From Anaeramoeba flamelloides (taxonomy: Eukaryota > Metamonada > Anaeramoebidae): 64,000 nt of DNA. A program made the translations under genes and the position numbers. The stretch covers positions 21,638,001 through 21,702,000 of the forward strand of contig JANTQA010000023.1 of the NCBI GenBank assembly GCA_027625915.1. The letters are read 5' to 3'. The notes beneath the pieces are model-generated. The model searched no databases. It was not told the DNA's origin and saw nothing but the letters and a program-made list of their open reading frames with translations. How positions within the stretch are numbered: the stretch's first letter is position 1; every line of letters begins with the position of its first letter. Positions 34,812-46,142 of the stretch are shown here, in pieces.

Positions 34812-35660
34812 GAAGGGAGGAAATCAATTTCCTCTTACATCCCTAATTTCTAAATTTTTGTTTAGAAATCTCAATAAAGAATCATAATTTTCTTTATCAT
34901 TAACTAATGATAAAATAAACAATGAGTCTTAATTTCGAATTATATCAAAAATATTATTCTTATTATTTTTTTTAATTTGAATCAAATCTTTAATCCAAAT
35001 TATTCGATGTTCTTTATAAAATGGGCAGTCCCATAAAAAATGATAGATATCTTCATCTGTATCTAGGTTTAAATATTTTTTGCATAAGTTGCAAGATTTT
35101 GTTTTTGTTTTATTCTTATCATAAAAATAAGAATATCTATTTAGATAATTTGTGAAATTTCTTAGTTTTAAGATGGAAGTTGAGCCCTTCCATTTTAAAT
35201 ATTTTTGTTGTTTGTTTATATTGTTATAGTATCTAATAATTTTTAAATATTCCTGGCCTTTCCACGCAGTGCTATTTATTATTAAAATTTCTCTAAATTG
35301 GTTAAGATTCGCATTTAGCAATTTTATATTTTCCGCTTTCCAATTAATATTTTCGTTGTCTTTTTTGGAAAATTTTAATTTTTTTGAAAAATATAATTTG
35401 TTGAATACTAATAATACTTCAAAGAACTTATTTTTTATGGTATTCTTTGATCTCACAGCTAAATTCTTGGAATAATTAACTTAGATGTTAAATTTATTCA
35501 ATTGAAAACAAAAATTGAATTCTCTTCTTTAAGAGATAAATTAGATCAACCAACTTTTCAAGAGCAGCTATTTCCTTTTTTTCATTCTTTGTTTGCTAAG
35601 AAATACCTGATTCTATAAAATATAATATCCTTCCAAAACTGAGTGTTAGCATAAGGACTA
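34812..35660 (-). mobile_element. 5'-truncated LINE 3' end with zinc-knuckle ORF tail
   Basis: The minus-strand ORF 35456-34929 (175 codons) is the C-terminus of a non-LTR retrotransposon polyprotein. It has CNLCKKYLNLDTDEDIYHFL then WDCPFYKEHR, the C-x2-C...H-x4-C finger followed by CP-x-Y typical of LINE reverse transcriptase C-termini (zf-RVT-like). A short 3' UTR follows (34928-34812) ending near GAAGGGAGG. Upstream of 35456 similarity continues, broken by stops, to about 35660. The reverse transcriptase core is absent: a dead-on-arrival copy. It lacks the R3 insert found at the same 3' UTR position in other copies. Confidence 0.75.
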
Positions 35661-35699
35661 AATTTGGAAATACCTCCAAAATTTCTTAACAAATTAAAT

Positions 35700-36580
35700 T
35701 AAAAAAAATTTTTTTTATTATTTGTTTAATTTATATTTTTTATCCTTTCAAAATCTTTTATTAATGGTTTCTTCTCTTTTTTTTTGAAAGAAAAAAGAGA
35801 ATATACCAATATTTTTTTTTTGAAAAAAAGATTGATTTTCTTCAAAACAAAAAAAGTAGAAAGGTTTCTATTTAGATAGTTTTTTTCAAACAATTAAAGT
35901 AAATATATTTCATTTTCACATATTATAGAAAGAATGAAGAACTTTTTATTTTTGACTTTTATTAAACAAATAATTTGGTAAATTGGATCAAAATATTAGT
36001 TCAATGAGTAAAACAGAGACATTCACTAACCAGTGTTATCAATAAAAAAAATCATCAAACTCTTTTTTTAAAGCACCGTTAAATGACTTTAAATAACTTT
36101 CTAAATTGTCAAATTTGTTCGAAAAATACTTTCTTCTTTTACCCTGATTGAGCCAAAAGCAAGAAAATCAGAAAATTTTCAAAGATTTCCTATTAACCCA
36201 ATTATTTTTAATAAAATTTAAATCACAGTCACAATAATATCTTAAACTTTTAAGAGTTTATCTCTTTCTTAGCCGTGTTTATCCAAAAGTATTTTATCAA
36301 AATTTCACAATTACAAATTTTTTGTTTAAAAAAAAAAAATGTTAATGAATTTTTATTTTTCAAAAAATAATAATAATTACATACTTTATCACAGCTTGGG
36401 TATTTGGCATCTCTTTATAACTCCAACTTTTCCAAAATAAACAATTGTAATGTTAGATTTTTTTTTTCTTTTGCATATTTATATAATTTTTATTAATTTT
36501 TCAAAATTTGATTCACAGTTTATCCAAAGATCATACTTTGAATTAGCTATTTTCTTTCATAATCAAACTTTATAATAGAG
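35700..36580. other. AT-rich spacer
   Basis: No gene or repeat family recognised between the LINE fragment and the CGCGATA element. Confidence 0.4.
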
Positions 36581-37840
36581 GTTTTGATGATAACAGGCGA
36601 TAATTCACAATAAAGTTACAAAAATCGCGATAATTTACATCAAATCAAGATAAATCAGAAAATCGCGATATTCAATATTATCGCGATAATAAAACAAATT
36701 GCAATATTCTATAAAATCAAGATAATTATTAAAAAATCGCGATAAATGCCAAAATATCGCGATTAAAAAGTAATCGTGATAAAATAGTTGATGGGTTTTT
36801 GGGCTAATTGAGAAATATTTTTACAAAAAAATTTTTTTTGATCAAAAAACAGATTAGGTGACAAAAAGTCATTCTTTGAAAAAACAACAAAAAAGATATT
36901 TGATTCAATCAAGGATCAGATCAAAGAGTTTTATTGTGTTTTCATTTTATTTGGTTGACAAACCTATCGATCCTTTAAGATCAACAACAATAAGAACTAA
37001 AGAGAAATAAATATTTTTTCAGTTAATCATGGTGTTGTAAATTGAGTGGAATAAAAGATCTTCTAAAACAACCAGCCCTTTGTCCGTTCTTTAAAGAATG
37101 TGTTCTTGGGTTAAAAGATTTTCAAAATTCTCCGAAAGCTAAAAGGAGTTGGATAACTCTTCAAAAGATTTCACAACATCCTTGCAAGATTATAACCAAT
37201 TATTAAGATTTTTTATACAATTCTTGTCTTCTTCTTCTTTTTCTTCTCGTATCTTTGTATTGGACAGAAAACACAATTAAAGCTTAGAGGTTTTTGTTTG
37301 ATCGATCACCAATAAGAAGTCAAATTATTCTTTATTCTTTTTGGCTATTTAAAATTGTGAAGATAACAACTCCATTTTAAGAAAACACATATATTTTATA
37401 TTCGAGTGTGTTGTTGAAATGGATAATTATTAGTTTGATCATAAAAGTTGTTTGAGATTTTATATTTTGTTAAAAAAAAAATGAAAAGAATAAAATTTTT
37501 TTCCAGAACAAAGCCAAACTCATTCCCTTTATTAAAAGTTTTCTGTCTTTCAAAACTTTCAAACGCTTGAAGACAGTTCACAACCCTTACAAACACTTTC
37601 TGACATTATTAAAGGGGGAAAGTGTTGTAAAAGTATCAAGGCTTTGTAAAAGTCAAGAGATTTTTTTTAAGATTTCAAAAAAATAATTTTTCATTTTTTC
37701 GTGATAATATGAATTTCGCGATAATGTTGTTTAATCGCAATTTTATGATTTTTCGCGATAAAGTTGGACTAATCGCGATTTTTTTAATACTATTGCGATT
37801 TTATTTTTAATATCATGATAATATATGTTATCATCAAAAC
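36581..37840. mobile_element. 1.26-kb non-autonomous DNA element with CGCGATA subterminal arrays
   Basis: Perfect 15-bp terminal inverted repeats GTTTTGATGATAACA / TGTTATCATCAAAAC. The first ~200 bp and last ~150 bp are packed with variants of ATCGCGATAA in both orientations, while CGCG is nearly absent elsewhere in the window. Such clustered subterminal motifs are typical of transposase-binding sites in hAT and Mutator-like elements. The interior (36790-37680) has no transposase frame. Target duplication is unclear. Confidence 0.7.
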
Positions 37841-37967
37841 GTCTAATGAATACAAATACAGCTAATTGATATTAAAAGCCTTGGATGGGTATACAGTAAA
37901 ATAATTTTATTTTTAGTGAAAATCAGAATTATTGAAAAAATAAAAAGAATTCCTTGCAGAGTTATGA

Positions 37968-40900
37968 TCATTTTTTAGTTCTCGGCTCAACTAATAAACT
38001 TCTCTGGTAAAGTGTAGTATTATCTACAAGAGCATTAGTGCTATTAGAAATGAAATTCTGAATAACTTCAATTCTTTGGAAATTGAAAGGTATATGTTGG
38101 AATTGTTGTATTGTTGCTATTATTCTTGCCGTTTTTTGTCTTTTTTCAAAATTGATAAAGGTATTTGAATTAAAGTTGGAACGATAGGCGATGGACTTTA
38201 GGTTATCTGGGTTACCATCGTCAATGAAAACCAAGTCTGTCAGAAACATGCCGATGTATGGCAAGGCCGGTGGGTCTATTGTCTGTAAAATTTGTCTAAT
38301 TACTTTATAATTGGTTTCACCACGCATCAATTGGTTCAGATCTACCCAAAGGTTTTTCAGTTTGTTTGGTAAGGCTTTCCAAGTTTTCTTTAATCTGAAA
38401 ACCCCGGAGCTGCTTAGCCCAGCGATTATTTCTTGTACAAAATTAAAATTGCCAATTTTTTTTGAAAGGTGGCCAATTGTAATAAACTTGCCAAGGCAAT
38501 TGACTCTATTTTTTAATTTTTCATGAGACAATATTTCATTAGCCATCCAATTTGAGATAAGATTAAAAAACTTTGTAAAATTGCAAATATTTGGTGCCAA
38601 TTGTTCTTTGTTTTTTTTCGTCCAAGCTTGGTTTAAAAATTCACGAGGTTTAATCTTTTGATATAAATCGAATTCCATTAAGGTTATTTGCCTCATGAAT
38701 TCCTTTTCGTTGATATCCATAAATGTAAGCTGCTGCTCGTTGGACAATAGCTTTGGTATGATTGGCTTTGGTGAGTTTCGATTTAAATTGTTACTACTTT
38801 GGCCCATGGGGGAAATTTTGCCGTATTTCCTAGCGTTCGAAGGGAAAATGTAATTATTGTTTTTCAATTTATTCAAGATTCCCTTTAACACGATACCAGA
38901 TTTTTTCATATCTGGATCATTCAAGATGTCTTGTTCAATAAACAATAATAATTCATCGTCCAAGCCCGTGTCGGGGCCAAAATCGGTTGAATGGGTCCTC
39001 ATCCATTGATTTAGGACATTAAACACCTTAAACTTTACAGTGTTAATGATTTTATTTTTAAATAATCTTAATGATTTGCCTTCCAAATTTTCCGGTGGCT
39101 TCATCAAGAACCTCTCTTTTAATAACAACAACAATTCGGTGCCCGTGGTAAAGGTCTGGTATGTCAATAGAAAGGTGTTTAGATATAGTGGGTTTGATCC
39201 CTTTTCTGAGCATAAATATTCCACTAACCATTCAATTGTCCCGCCAATGACATTGATACATGTATTAGCAAGGCCTTTGTTATTATTGCTTTGAGTATTT
39301 GGTAAATCATTTCTTTCAATTACGGCAAATCGTTCATCAATTTCGGAAAATTTGTTTAAAAACACTTCTTCCTCTCTGATTTCATCAATCATGATCTGGT
39401 TATTATTCAAAAGGGGTTTTCTTAAATTTCCATTGAGACAATTGGAATCGTTGATTTTATTTTCATCAAAATTGCTATTATTTTTATTGTTATTGTGATT
39501 ATGATTATTATTATTACTATTGCCAGTTTTAGGATTATTATTGGTTTGATTCTTTTCAAATAGTAAATGGACATATTTCATTTCAGTGTTTTTTTCAATT
39601 TTTTTTGAACGTTTGAATAATTTCTCCTTGGACCAGGGCTGTACCCCCACGAAAAATTTTTGTAATTGCTTTATTGGAAAGACATCAAAATATACCGATT
39701 GTTGGAAGTATTTTATTTCTTTAATGACTTTCCCAATTTTGAGGAACTTGTTTATGTTTAAGATCTTTTGGTTGTTGTCAAAATAGCTTTTTTCTTGGTA
39801 CCCGATGAAGGAAATGTCATATAGCAATAAGTCAATTAAGGGGATAAATGGTAATTGGCTATTTTTCAAAAGTGAACGATATTTCCGAAAATTGTTTTTC
39901 TTATTCGTAACTGTCCGCAATTTGTCGAGCATCCTTTTGGAATTATTTGGAACATTTGCCCATGTGGTGTCTAGCCTTGCGACGGGCAAGCTCTGTAGGG
40001 CAGACATTATGCAAAACAGATGTTGGTAATTATTTAATTTCACTAAAATCTGCGAGACCTCGAGCCATTTTTCAATTCTTGAAACCCGATTTGAGAGCTT
40101 AGATTCGGATAGAATTGTTGTGCAAATCCAACCAGTTGTGAGCTCTAAGTAATTCAAATAATTAAACAAAGTTGGAAGGCTCTTTTGACACTGTTCCCAA
40201 TCACCGCATTTTCGATCTTGGCTAAATTCCTTTAAATCCAGCTTGCAAAATTGATCCAAGGCCTGTAATGTCATCTGTGCTGCAATTACTTGCGCAGACA
40301 GATTTTGGAATTTGATTTTCCCTTGGTAGGAGTTGTTCTTGCTGGGCTTATTCTTCCCAAATAGGCTGCTATATGAGGCATAGGCATCCTTCAGGGACCG
40401 TGACTTGACTTGCCTTTCGATGCAGATCTTCAATTCCCTTGACGCCTCCACATTGATCGCGCCAATCTTACTTTCAATAAAGGGGTTGACAGTTTCTTGA
40501 ATCCACTTGGTTTCGCCACTGAAATCACCCACTTGTTGACTGGCCCAGATTTGAAGCAACTTTAAAATGCGATCTTGAATGATCGGCCTTTGGATTTTCT
40601 CAAATAGGCAATTTAAATCAAAATTTGCGATTTCAAAGTCAAAATATTTTGCAAAATACCCAAACAACTCGTATTTGCTCATAAAATTCTCATAAATTAA
40701 TAAAAAGGTTGAAAAGATCTCCAAATCGAGACTTTCGTTTGTTAAAAAATGATAGACAATGCCCTCTTGGGTTCCTTTCGATAACTTGGGAATTCCCTTT
40801 TTTTGGTACTGGAGCGAGACTTGTGTACCATTCGTTTGGAAATGTGTTTGCTCATTCACATTGTCACGCAGTGTTTTGCTGGGCTTTTTAAATAAATCCT

Positions 40901-41459
40901 TAATGGTCGTGTTGGAGTGCATGCTTTGGTTTTGCTCAGCTTTTTTTCTGCTCTCGAATCTTTTTCGTGTTTCATAGCGTTTTTTTTTTTTTGAAACAGT
41001 GGTGATTGGAATTTGGTTTTTGGTTTTTAAAGAGATTTTTAATTTTGTTAACGATTTTTTCATTTTTTTGACAGAACTGCCATTATTCGGGTTGTTGTTG
41101 ATTTTCCTTTCATTGGGTTTGTTCGAGATGTATTTTAAATTTGATCTTTTGTTTGGAACTGCACTTTTGCTTCGATTCATCATTGGATCGAGCGCAAAAC
41201 TCGAACGAGTGTTTGAATTCGTACCAGTATTTTTACTTTTGTTCATTGTTTCACTAAGAAACGTTTCAATGTTGCTGAGACTTTTGGATTTTTGAAAATA
41301 GTCTGTTGTTCTCGGTTTGGGTGATTTGAGTTCAGCCAAAACATCCAAATAGGATCGTTGTTTTCTTCGTTTGTTTTGTGTTCCAGTAACAAGACATAAG
41401 CTTGTCTTCTTCGTTAGTCTTTCTAGTTGTTCGTCAAGGAAATTACTTAAGTCGCTCAT
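37968..41459 (-). CDS. Double REM-RasGEF protein, 1163 aa
   Basis: Single intronless frame, ATG to TAA. Residues 1-215: basic Ser/Asn-rich and probably disordered. 225-335: first REM (RasGEF N-terminal) module. 385-625: first Cdc25/RasGEF domain. 636-680: Asn/His-rich linker. 728-850: second REM. 905-1160: second RasGEF domain, with canonical QLAPNICNFTKFFNLISNWM, FVQEIIAGLSSSGVFRLKKT and PPALPYIGMFLTDLVFID. It would activate Ras/Rap-type GTPases. The second GEF has the full set of family motifs. The first has lost the PYLG/PYIG stretch (QLPFIPLIDLLLYDISFI) and the downstream D-G-N-P, so it may be a regulatory pseudo-GEF (inference). The C-terminal YQRSLLVEP closely matches the gene at 412-1068, so the two are paralogous. 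Confidence 0.93.
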   Translation of the reverse strand: MSDLSNFLDEQLERLTKKTSLCLVTGTQNKRRKQRSYLDVLAELKSPKPRTTDYFQKSKSLSNIETFLSETMNKSKNTGTNSNTRSSFALDPMMNRSKSAVPNKRSNLKYISNKPNERKINNNPNNGSSVKKMKKSLTKLKISLKTKNQIPITTVSKKKKRYETRKRFESRKKAEQNQSMHSNTTIKDLFKKPSKTLRDNVNEQTHFQTNGTQVSLQYQKKGIPKLSKGTQEGIVYHFLTNESLDLEIFSTFLLIYENFMSKYELFGYFAKYFDFEIANFDLNCLFEKIQRPIIQDRILKLLQIWASQQVGDFSGETKWIQETVNPFIESKIGAINVEASRELKICIERQVKSRSLKDAYASYSSLFGKNKPSKNNSYQGKIKFQNLSAQVIAAQMTLQALDQFCKLDLKEFSQDRKCGDWEQCQKSLPTLFNYLNYLELTTGWICTTILSESKLSNRVSRIEKWLEVSQILVKLNNYQHLFCIMSALQSLPVARLDTTWANVPNNSKRMLDKLRTVTNKKNNFRKYRSLLKNSQLPFIPLIDLLLYDISFIGYQEKSYFDNNQKILNINKFLKIGKVIKEIKYFQQSVYFDVFPIKQLQKFFVGVQPWSKEKLFKRSKKIEKNTEMKYVHLLFEKNQTNNNPKTGNSNNNNHNHNNNKNNSNFDENKINDSNCLNGNLRKPLLNNNQIMIDEIREEEVFLNKFSEIDERFAVIERNDLPNTQSNNNKGLANTCINVIGGTIEWLVEYLCSEKGSNPLYLNTFLLTYQTFTTGTELLLLLKERFLMKPPENLEGKSLRLFKNKIINTVKFKVFNVLNQWMRTHSTDFGPDTGLDDELLLFIEQDILNDPDMKKSGIVLKGILNKLKNNNYIFPSNARKYGKISPMGQSSNNLNRNSPKPIIPKLLSNEQQLTFMDINEKEFMRQITLMEFDLYQKIKPREFLNQAWTKKNKEQLAPNICNFTKFFNLISNWMANEILSHEKLKNRVNCLGKFITIGHLSKKIGNFNFVQEIIAGLSSSGVFRLKKTWKALPNKLKNLWVDLNQLMRGETNYKVIRQILQTIDPPALPYIGMFLTDLVFIDDGNPDNLKSIAYRSNFNSNTFINFEKRQKTARIIATIQQFQHIPFNFQRIEVIQNFISNSTNALVDNTTLYQRSLLVEPRTKK

Positions 41460-41519
41460 TTTAATGAGTTGTGAAAAAACGAGCTTTTAGAAAATTTTCT
41501 CAATACAAATAGGGAACTT

Positions 41520-42890
41520 TTGGAGAAAAAAAAATGGAGAATTTTTATTTTATTTTTTTTTTTTTTCATATTTGAACATTTTGGATTGTTGTGGAGTTTT
41601 CTTAATTATCGTGGAAATGAAGATTCTTAGATAGAAGTTTTTAATAAATAACTTTGCAAAAATTTGTTGAATTTTTTTTTTTACCACAAACTCAAGTAAT
41701 TTCAATGCAACGAACCCCTAATTTCCTTAAAAATTTCTTATTTCATAATTTTCTCAAAAAACTTATTTCTTTTTTTTTTTTTTGAATTTATGACAAAAGA
41801 TTTATCAAATTTTAAATGTTGAGGGTAAAGTGTGTGATTTTTTCATTGTTGAAAACCAACTTGATGAATAAGTGGATCAATTTAATTTAAAAAGGGTAAC
41901 CAATTCTCAGAATAATCTATTTTAGTTGTTGGAAAGAGATAACGAGTAAGGCATTTGCAGAGAACAATTTGTTTCCTATTTGGGTATTTGACTTTTTTAA
42001 ATTACTTATTGTGAAAACAAAGGGTAAAAGAAAACAGTGGTTTATAGAATAATGTAAAATTTTCTTATTGTTAAAAAAAAGAGAAAGAAGATATATAATT
42101 TCAAAGCTTTGGAAAAATGAAAAGTAAGTGAAACCAATAAAAGAAAAAATAAATTACTAAACTCAAAATGGAGGACCTAAAAGAATTGGAATTTTTTGAT
42201 ATTAATAGCTTTTTGTAAAAGGATTTGTATTTGATTGATCACAAGTAAAATATATACTGTTATTTTCCAATTAAGAATAAAAATTTTTTATTTTTGGTTC
42301 TCAAATATTTTTATAGGACAATCATATTAATCTTTGAGAAAAAAACAAAGATCTTCACAAAATCATTTGATCAAGAAAATCTTGAGTTTTATGGTATTTG
42401 AATTCTAAAATTTTGAACCTTTGTGATAAAATTTATTGTTTTTGCTTAGACAAGAACAGTTAGAAAAACCATACTAGTTGTGAAAGTCATCTCAATTAAT
42501 TTTTTCAAGATCTTGAGTTTTTGTAAAAAACACTGGTATTTGAATTATAAACGGGAAAAAAATTTTTACTTTCTTTTCAATATTTTTCTATAATAAAGAG
42601 AGTTCTCAAAGAATTGTGATGAAATTTGTGACAATATAGATTTACCTAACCAGAAAAATATGGAAAATGTAGTGAAAATTTTTCCCATTTTAATTTTAAT
42701 ACGAGTAATTTGAATTTATGAATTTTCGAAACTTTGAGATAAAATAATGATTTTTTTTTTTTAAAAAGAACAGTTAGAAAAACGGTACTAGTTTTGATAG
42801 TCATCCCTAATTAATTATTTTCATGATCTTGGGTTTTTGCAACAAATAATTACTGTAATATTTTTGGGAACATGAAAGAAATAATTTCAT
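41520..42890. other. AT-rich spacer upstream of the RasGEF gene
   Basis: 5' flank with long T tracts near 41550-41570. Two loosely similar segments near 42480 and 42780 (ACAGTTAGAAAAAC...TACTAG) suggest a small local duplication. No gene seen. Confidence 0.4.
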
Positions 42891-42892
42891 TT

Positions 42893-43075
42893 ACAGTCGG
42901 TTCTATTTTAAGGAACAAACTTGAATGAAAATTAAGGCAGAAAAAAATCTCAAATTCAGGTATATTTTTTAAAATGTTATTTGACTCAAATGATTTCATG
43001 AGAATTTGAATTTTGTGCCTTATGTTGAGAATTTTTTTTTCTGCATTAAATTTCATTCAAATTATGTGTCTACAA
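42893..43075. mobile_element. R1 hairpin element, degenerate copy
   Basis: The left arm (ACAGTCGGTTCTATTTTAAG) and right arm (TGTGCCTTATGTTGAGAATT) are recognisable but diverged from the consensus at 63067-63264. Confidence 0.5.
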
Positions 43076-43149
43076 AGAAGAATTGACTTCACTACTATTA
43101 TTTTCTTATTAAAAAATGAAAATTTTTAGTTCACATTATCCAAAATATT

Positions 43150-44040
43150 TTTCTTGTAATAAAGTTGAAGTAAAACCCCAAAAGATCTTTACAACATCTT
43201 TTAGAAATGATATTGTTTCGATAATAAACGAAATTTCCTTAGTTAATTCTAAGACAAAATTTTTACTCTGGTAATTTGATTGAAGCTGTAATACTTGATA
43301 TTCTTTTTGGAAATTGAAATAAAAATTTTCTTTTATTAATTGGAAGATAACAGTATTTTAAACTTCCTTATTTAAAGGATTAGCGTCACCATAGATTTAC
43401 CAATCATTAAAGTATGTTGTAATTGGGTGTAAATGGTCTTAGTGCACTATGGCACATATAGCTCTAAAAAATCTATTAAAAATCTTATTGCACAATAAAT
43501 TATTATATTTTTTACTAATGATCACAATTAAAAAAGTTTCATTTTGGAGAAATTTTTTTTTTAATTCCTTTACCAAATCTAAAAATAGAAACCCAAAATA
43601 CAGTATTCTGGTATTTAATAATTTAGATTTAAAACCTCCAAAAAGTAACTATTTTTAAAATTTTGGAATTTCAAGGATTTACTCAATAATCATCAACATA
43701 AAAGCACAAAGACTGATTATTTTTGTTTGCTTTTTATAAGTATACTTGTAGCATCAATATATTTGCATGATTTGAGAAATAATTAGTCAAAAAAATTTAT
43801 TAGTTAATTATTTAATTTTTAAAAAAAAACGAATTTTTTAGTAACTAATCTATATTTCGCCACAAATTTAAGAAAGATATTTCGTAACTTTGTAGTCTGA
43901 ATATTGATAATTTAACCTTTAAATTTATGGCTAAATGCAGATTTTATTCTGAAATTATTGGGTTTTTTACTAATACATAGATCATTTTTAATTGATGAAA
44001 TCAACAAATATTACTACTTGACTTTGAGATTTTTTAGAGA
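43150..44040. repeat. Dispersed repeat R5 and local duplicate
   Basis: 43200-43360 is near-duplicated at 44110-44217 (shared TTTTTGGAAATTGAAATAAA and TTTTCTTTTATTA). 43375-43930 is a diverged match to 54900-55690 (GGATTAGCGTCACCATAGAT against GGATTAGCTTCTCCATAAAT, and a common end AACCTTTAAATTTAT). Non-coding. Confidence 0.45.
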
Positions 44041-44217
44041 CATTTGAACCATGTAGCATTAATGTTGTTAAGCCCAATAACAACATACTTTGTTCCTAGG
44101 CTTCTCCTTGGTAGACACTAATCCATTAACTCTAAGAAAAAATTTTACTCTGATAATTTGATTGTAGCAGTAATAATTAATATTCTTTTTGGAAATTGAA
44201 ATAAAAATTTTCTTTTA

Positions 44218-44777
44218 TTAAGGTTTACAATCCCTGAAATTTGAAAAAAGGTTATCTTGGATGGTGTGTAGTGACTTGTTAATTTGGTTCTTCGCTGATC
44301 GATCTTGTTCTTGGTATGGATTTTAATAGTGGTTCAAAATGGCAATTTTTGACAATTTATTTTTAATTTTTCCGAAATCCCACCTGAAGAGATTAAGATT
44401 GATAGATTGGTAGGTGTTCAAGAATAACTTTTGAATTTTGTATTGTCGGAAAGAATCTTGATTTACTTTTTTGTCAATTAACCAAAAGAAAAAATAAATT
44501 TTTTTAAAAGCTCAAAATAAAACCAAACTTAATTAAAAATTTCAATCAACAACCTACAAACCACATTTTTTTATAACTTAAGTTCGAGCCAATCAATCTT
44601 AAACTCTTCAGGTGGGATTTCGGAAAAATTAAAAATAAATTGTCAAAAATTGCCATTTTGAACCACTATTAAAATCCATATAAAGTACAAGATCGATCAA
44701 CTAAGAACCATATCGACAACTCACTACACCCTACACAAGATAACCTTTGTTCAAATTTCAGGGATTGTAAAGCTTAA
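44218..44777. mobile_element. Foldback element with ~190-bp inverted arms and TTAA ends
   Basis: Left end TTAA then GGTTTACAATCCCTGAAATT; right end AATTTCAGGGATTGTAAAGC then TTAA. The arms extend about 190 bp each and flank a central AT-rich loop. The duplicated flanking sequence at 43295-43350 lacks the element and preserves a single TTAA, giving a paralogous empty site. No coding capacity. Confidence 0.85.
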
Positions 44778-44799
44778 AGGAAGATAACAGTAATAGGAA

Positions 44800-46140
44800 A
44801 AAGACACTTTTAAAAATTTGTTGAAAAGAATGAATAATTTTTGAAAGCTACAAAAACGACTCTATCTGATTTGGAGAAAAAATTGATCAATATTGATTTT
44901 TAAGAGTAGTGTATAACGTTAAGAGTCTTTAAAAATGAAAAGTAAGATCCATCACAAAAAGAAAAAAATAATTATTAAAGATAAATATAGGGATTACTCT
45001 TTTGGAAGAAAAGTCAAACAGGGAAAAAAAGTTGAAAAAGATTTCTAATTGCAGAACATTAATCGAATTGAAAATTTAAAATCAATTAAAAAATGGACCT
45101 AATTAAGGACTACCTTTTTAGGTGAAAACAGTGAAATAATGGTTAAAATCGTCCTTGAATAAGTTATGCAATCCAAGTAATATTTGTCCAATTAGAATTT
45201 CTTTGAGAAAAAATGTTAAATTTTCACATTTCAACAATTTTCACAATTTTTACCTTGTAAGGTTATGCAAAATTTAGATTTTAATATTTTATAATTTCCA
45301 TTTCAACTTTCAGAACTCACACTATTTTCTAGAGCTGTTCTACATATTTTTTAAATTTGCTTTTTCAAGTTTGAAATGTTCTCAAATTTGAAATGCACTT
45401 GAAAATCCCCAAAAGACATTTTTTACAGTTATTTTTTTTGTTATTTTCAATTTTGCTTTTCATTGAAAACAAAGAAAAATATCCTTCGTGAAAAGGAAAA
45501 AATGACAAAAAATGTTTTTTTTTTTTTTTTTTGTCCAATTTCTTACCTGTGAAAATTTTTTGTGAGAAGCGAAAGTGAAATAACACAATTACTCAATCCC
45601 CTCAAGGGTGGCAACGTAGTCCTTAACTTCAAATAATAATCCAGGATATTATTTTCAATCAAACTAACAAATACAATTTAAATCTACTTGATTTATCCAA
45701 ATTGTTGGTGTAGTTTTGGAGATCTCAAAAATAAGTCAATTTTTTCAAAAAATTTTTAATAATGAGAGATTAATCAAAGAAAAGCAAAACCAAAAGATAG
45801 GATTTAAAAAACTTTTGTTGTGATGTTTCCTTCGTTTTATGTGTATTTATTTATTGTTTATTTTATTAATTGATCTTATTTTAAATTTTCAGGTTTTATG
45901 TAATGATCCCAATTAATAACTGTCTTTAGACTTTTTTTTAGAACGGTTATAATAAACTCTCAATAATTATCAAATTATTATTTCTTCTGAAAACACCATT
46001 GTGGATTCACAAAAATAATTTCAAAAAACCAAAAAATCAAATATCAATTTGTGTATTCTTCGAGAATTGAAAAGAAAAAAAAATAAAAGTTAATTGTCCA
46101 ATAATAATAACAAATAATGAGTAATTATAAAAATAAGTTA
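44800..46140. other. AT-rich spacer with one possible exon
   Basis: A minus-strand stretch at 45672-45554 reads LIENNILDYYLKLRTTLPPL and continues to a strong CAG|GTAAGA donor, with an acceptor-like TTTGTTAG before it. It may be an exon; its partners were not found. Confidence 0.25.
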
Positions 46141-46142
46141 TT

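Noticed and set aside
40999-41295. 98-codon plus-strand ORF
   Set aside because: Antisense of the low-complexity N-terminus of the double RasGEF protein.
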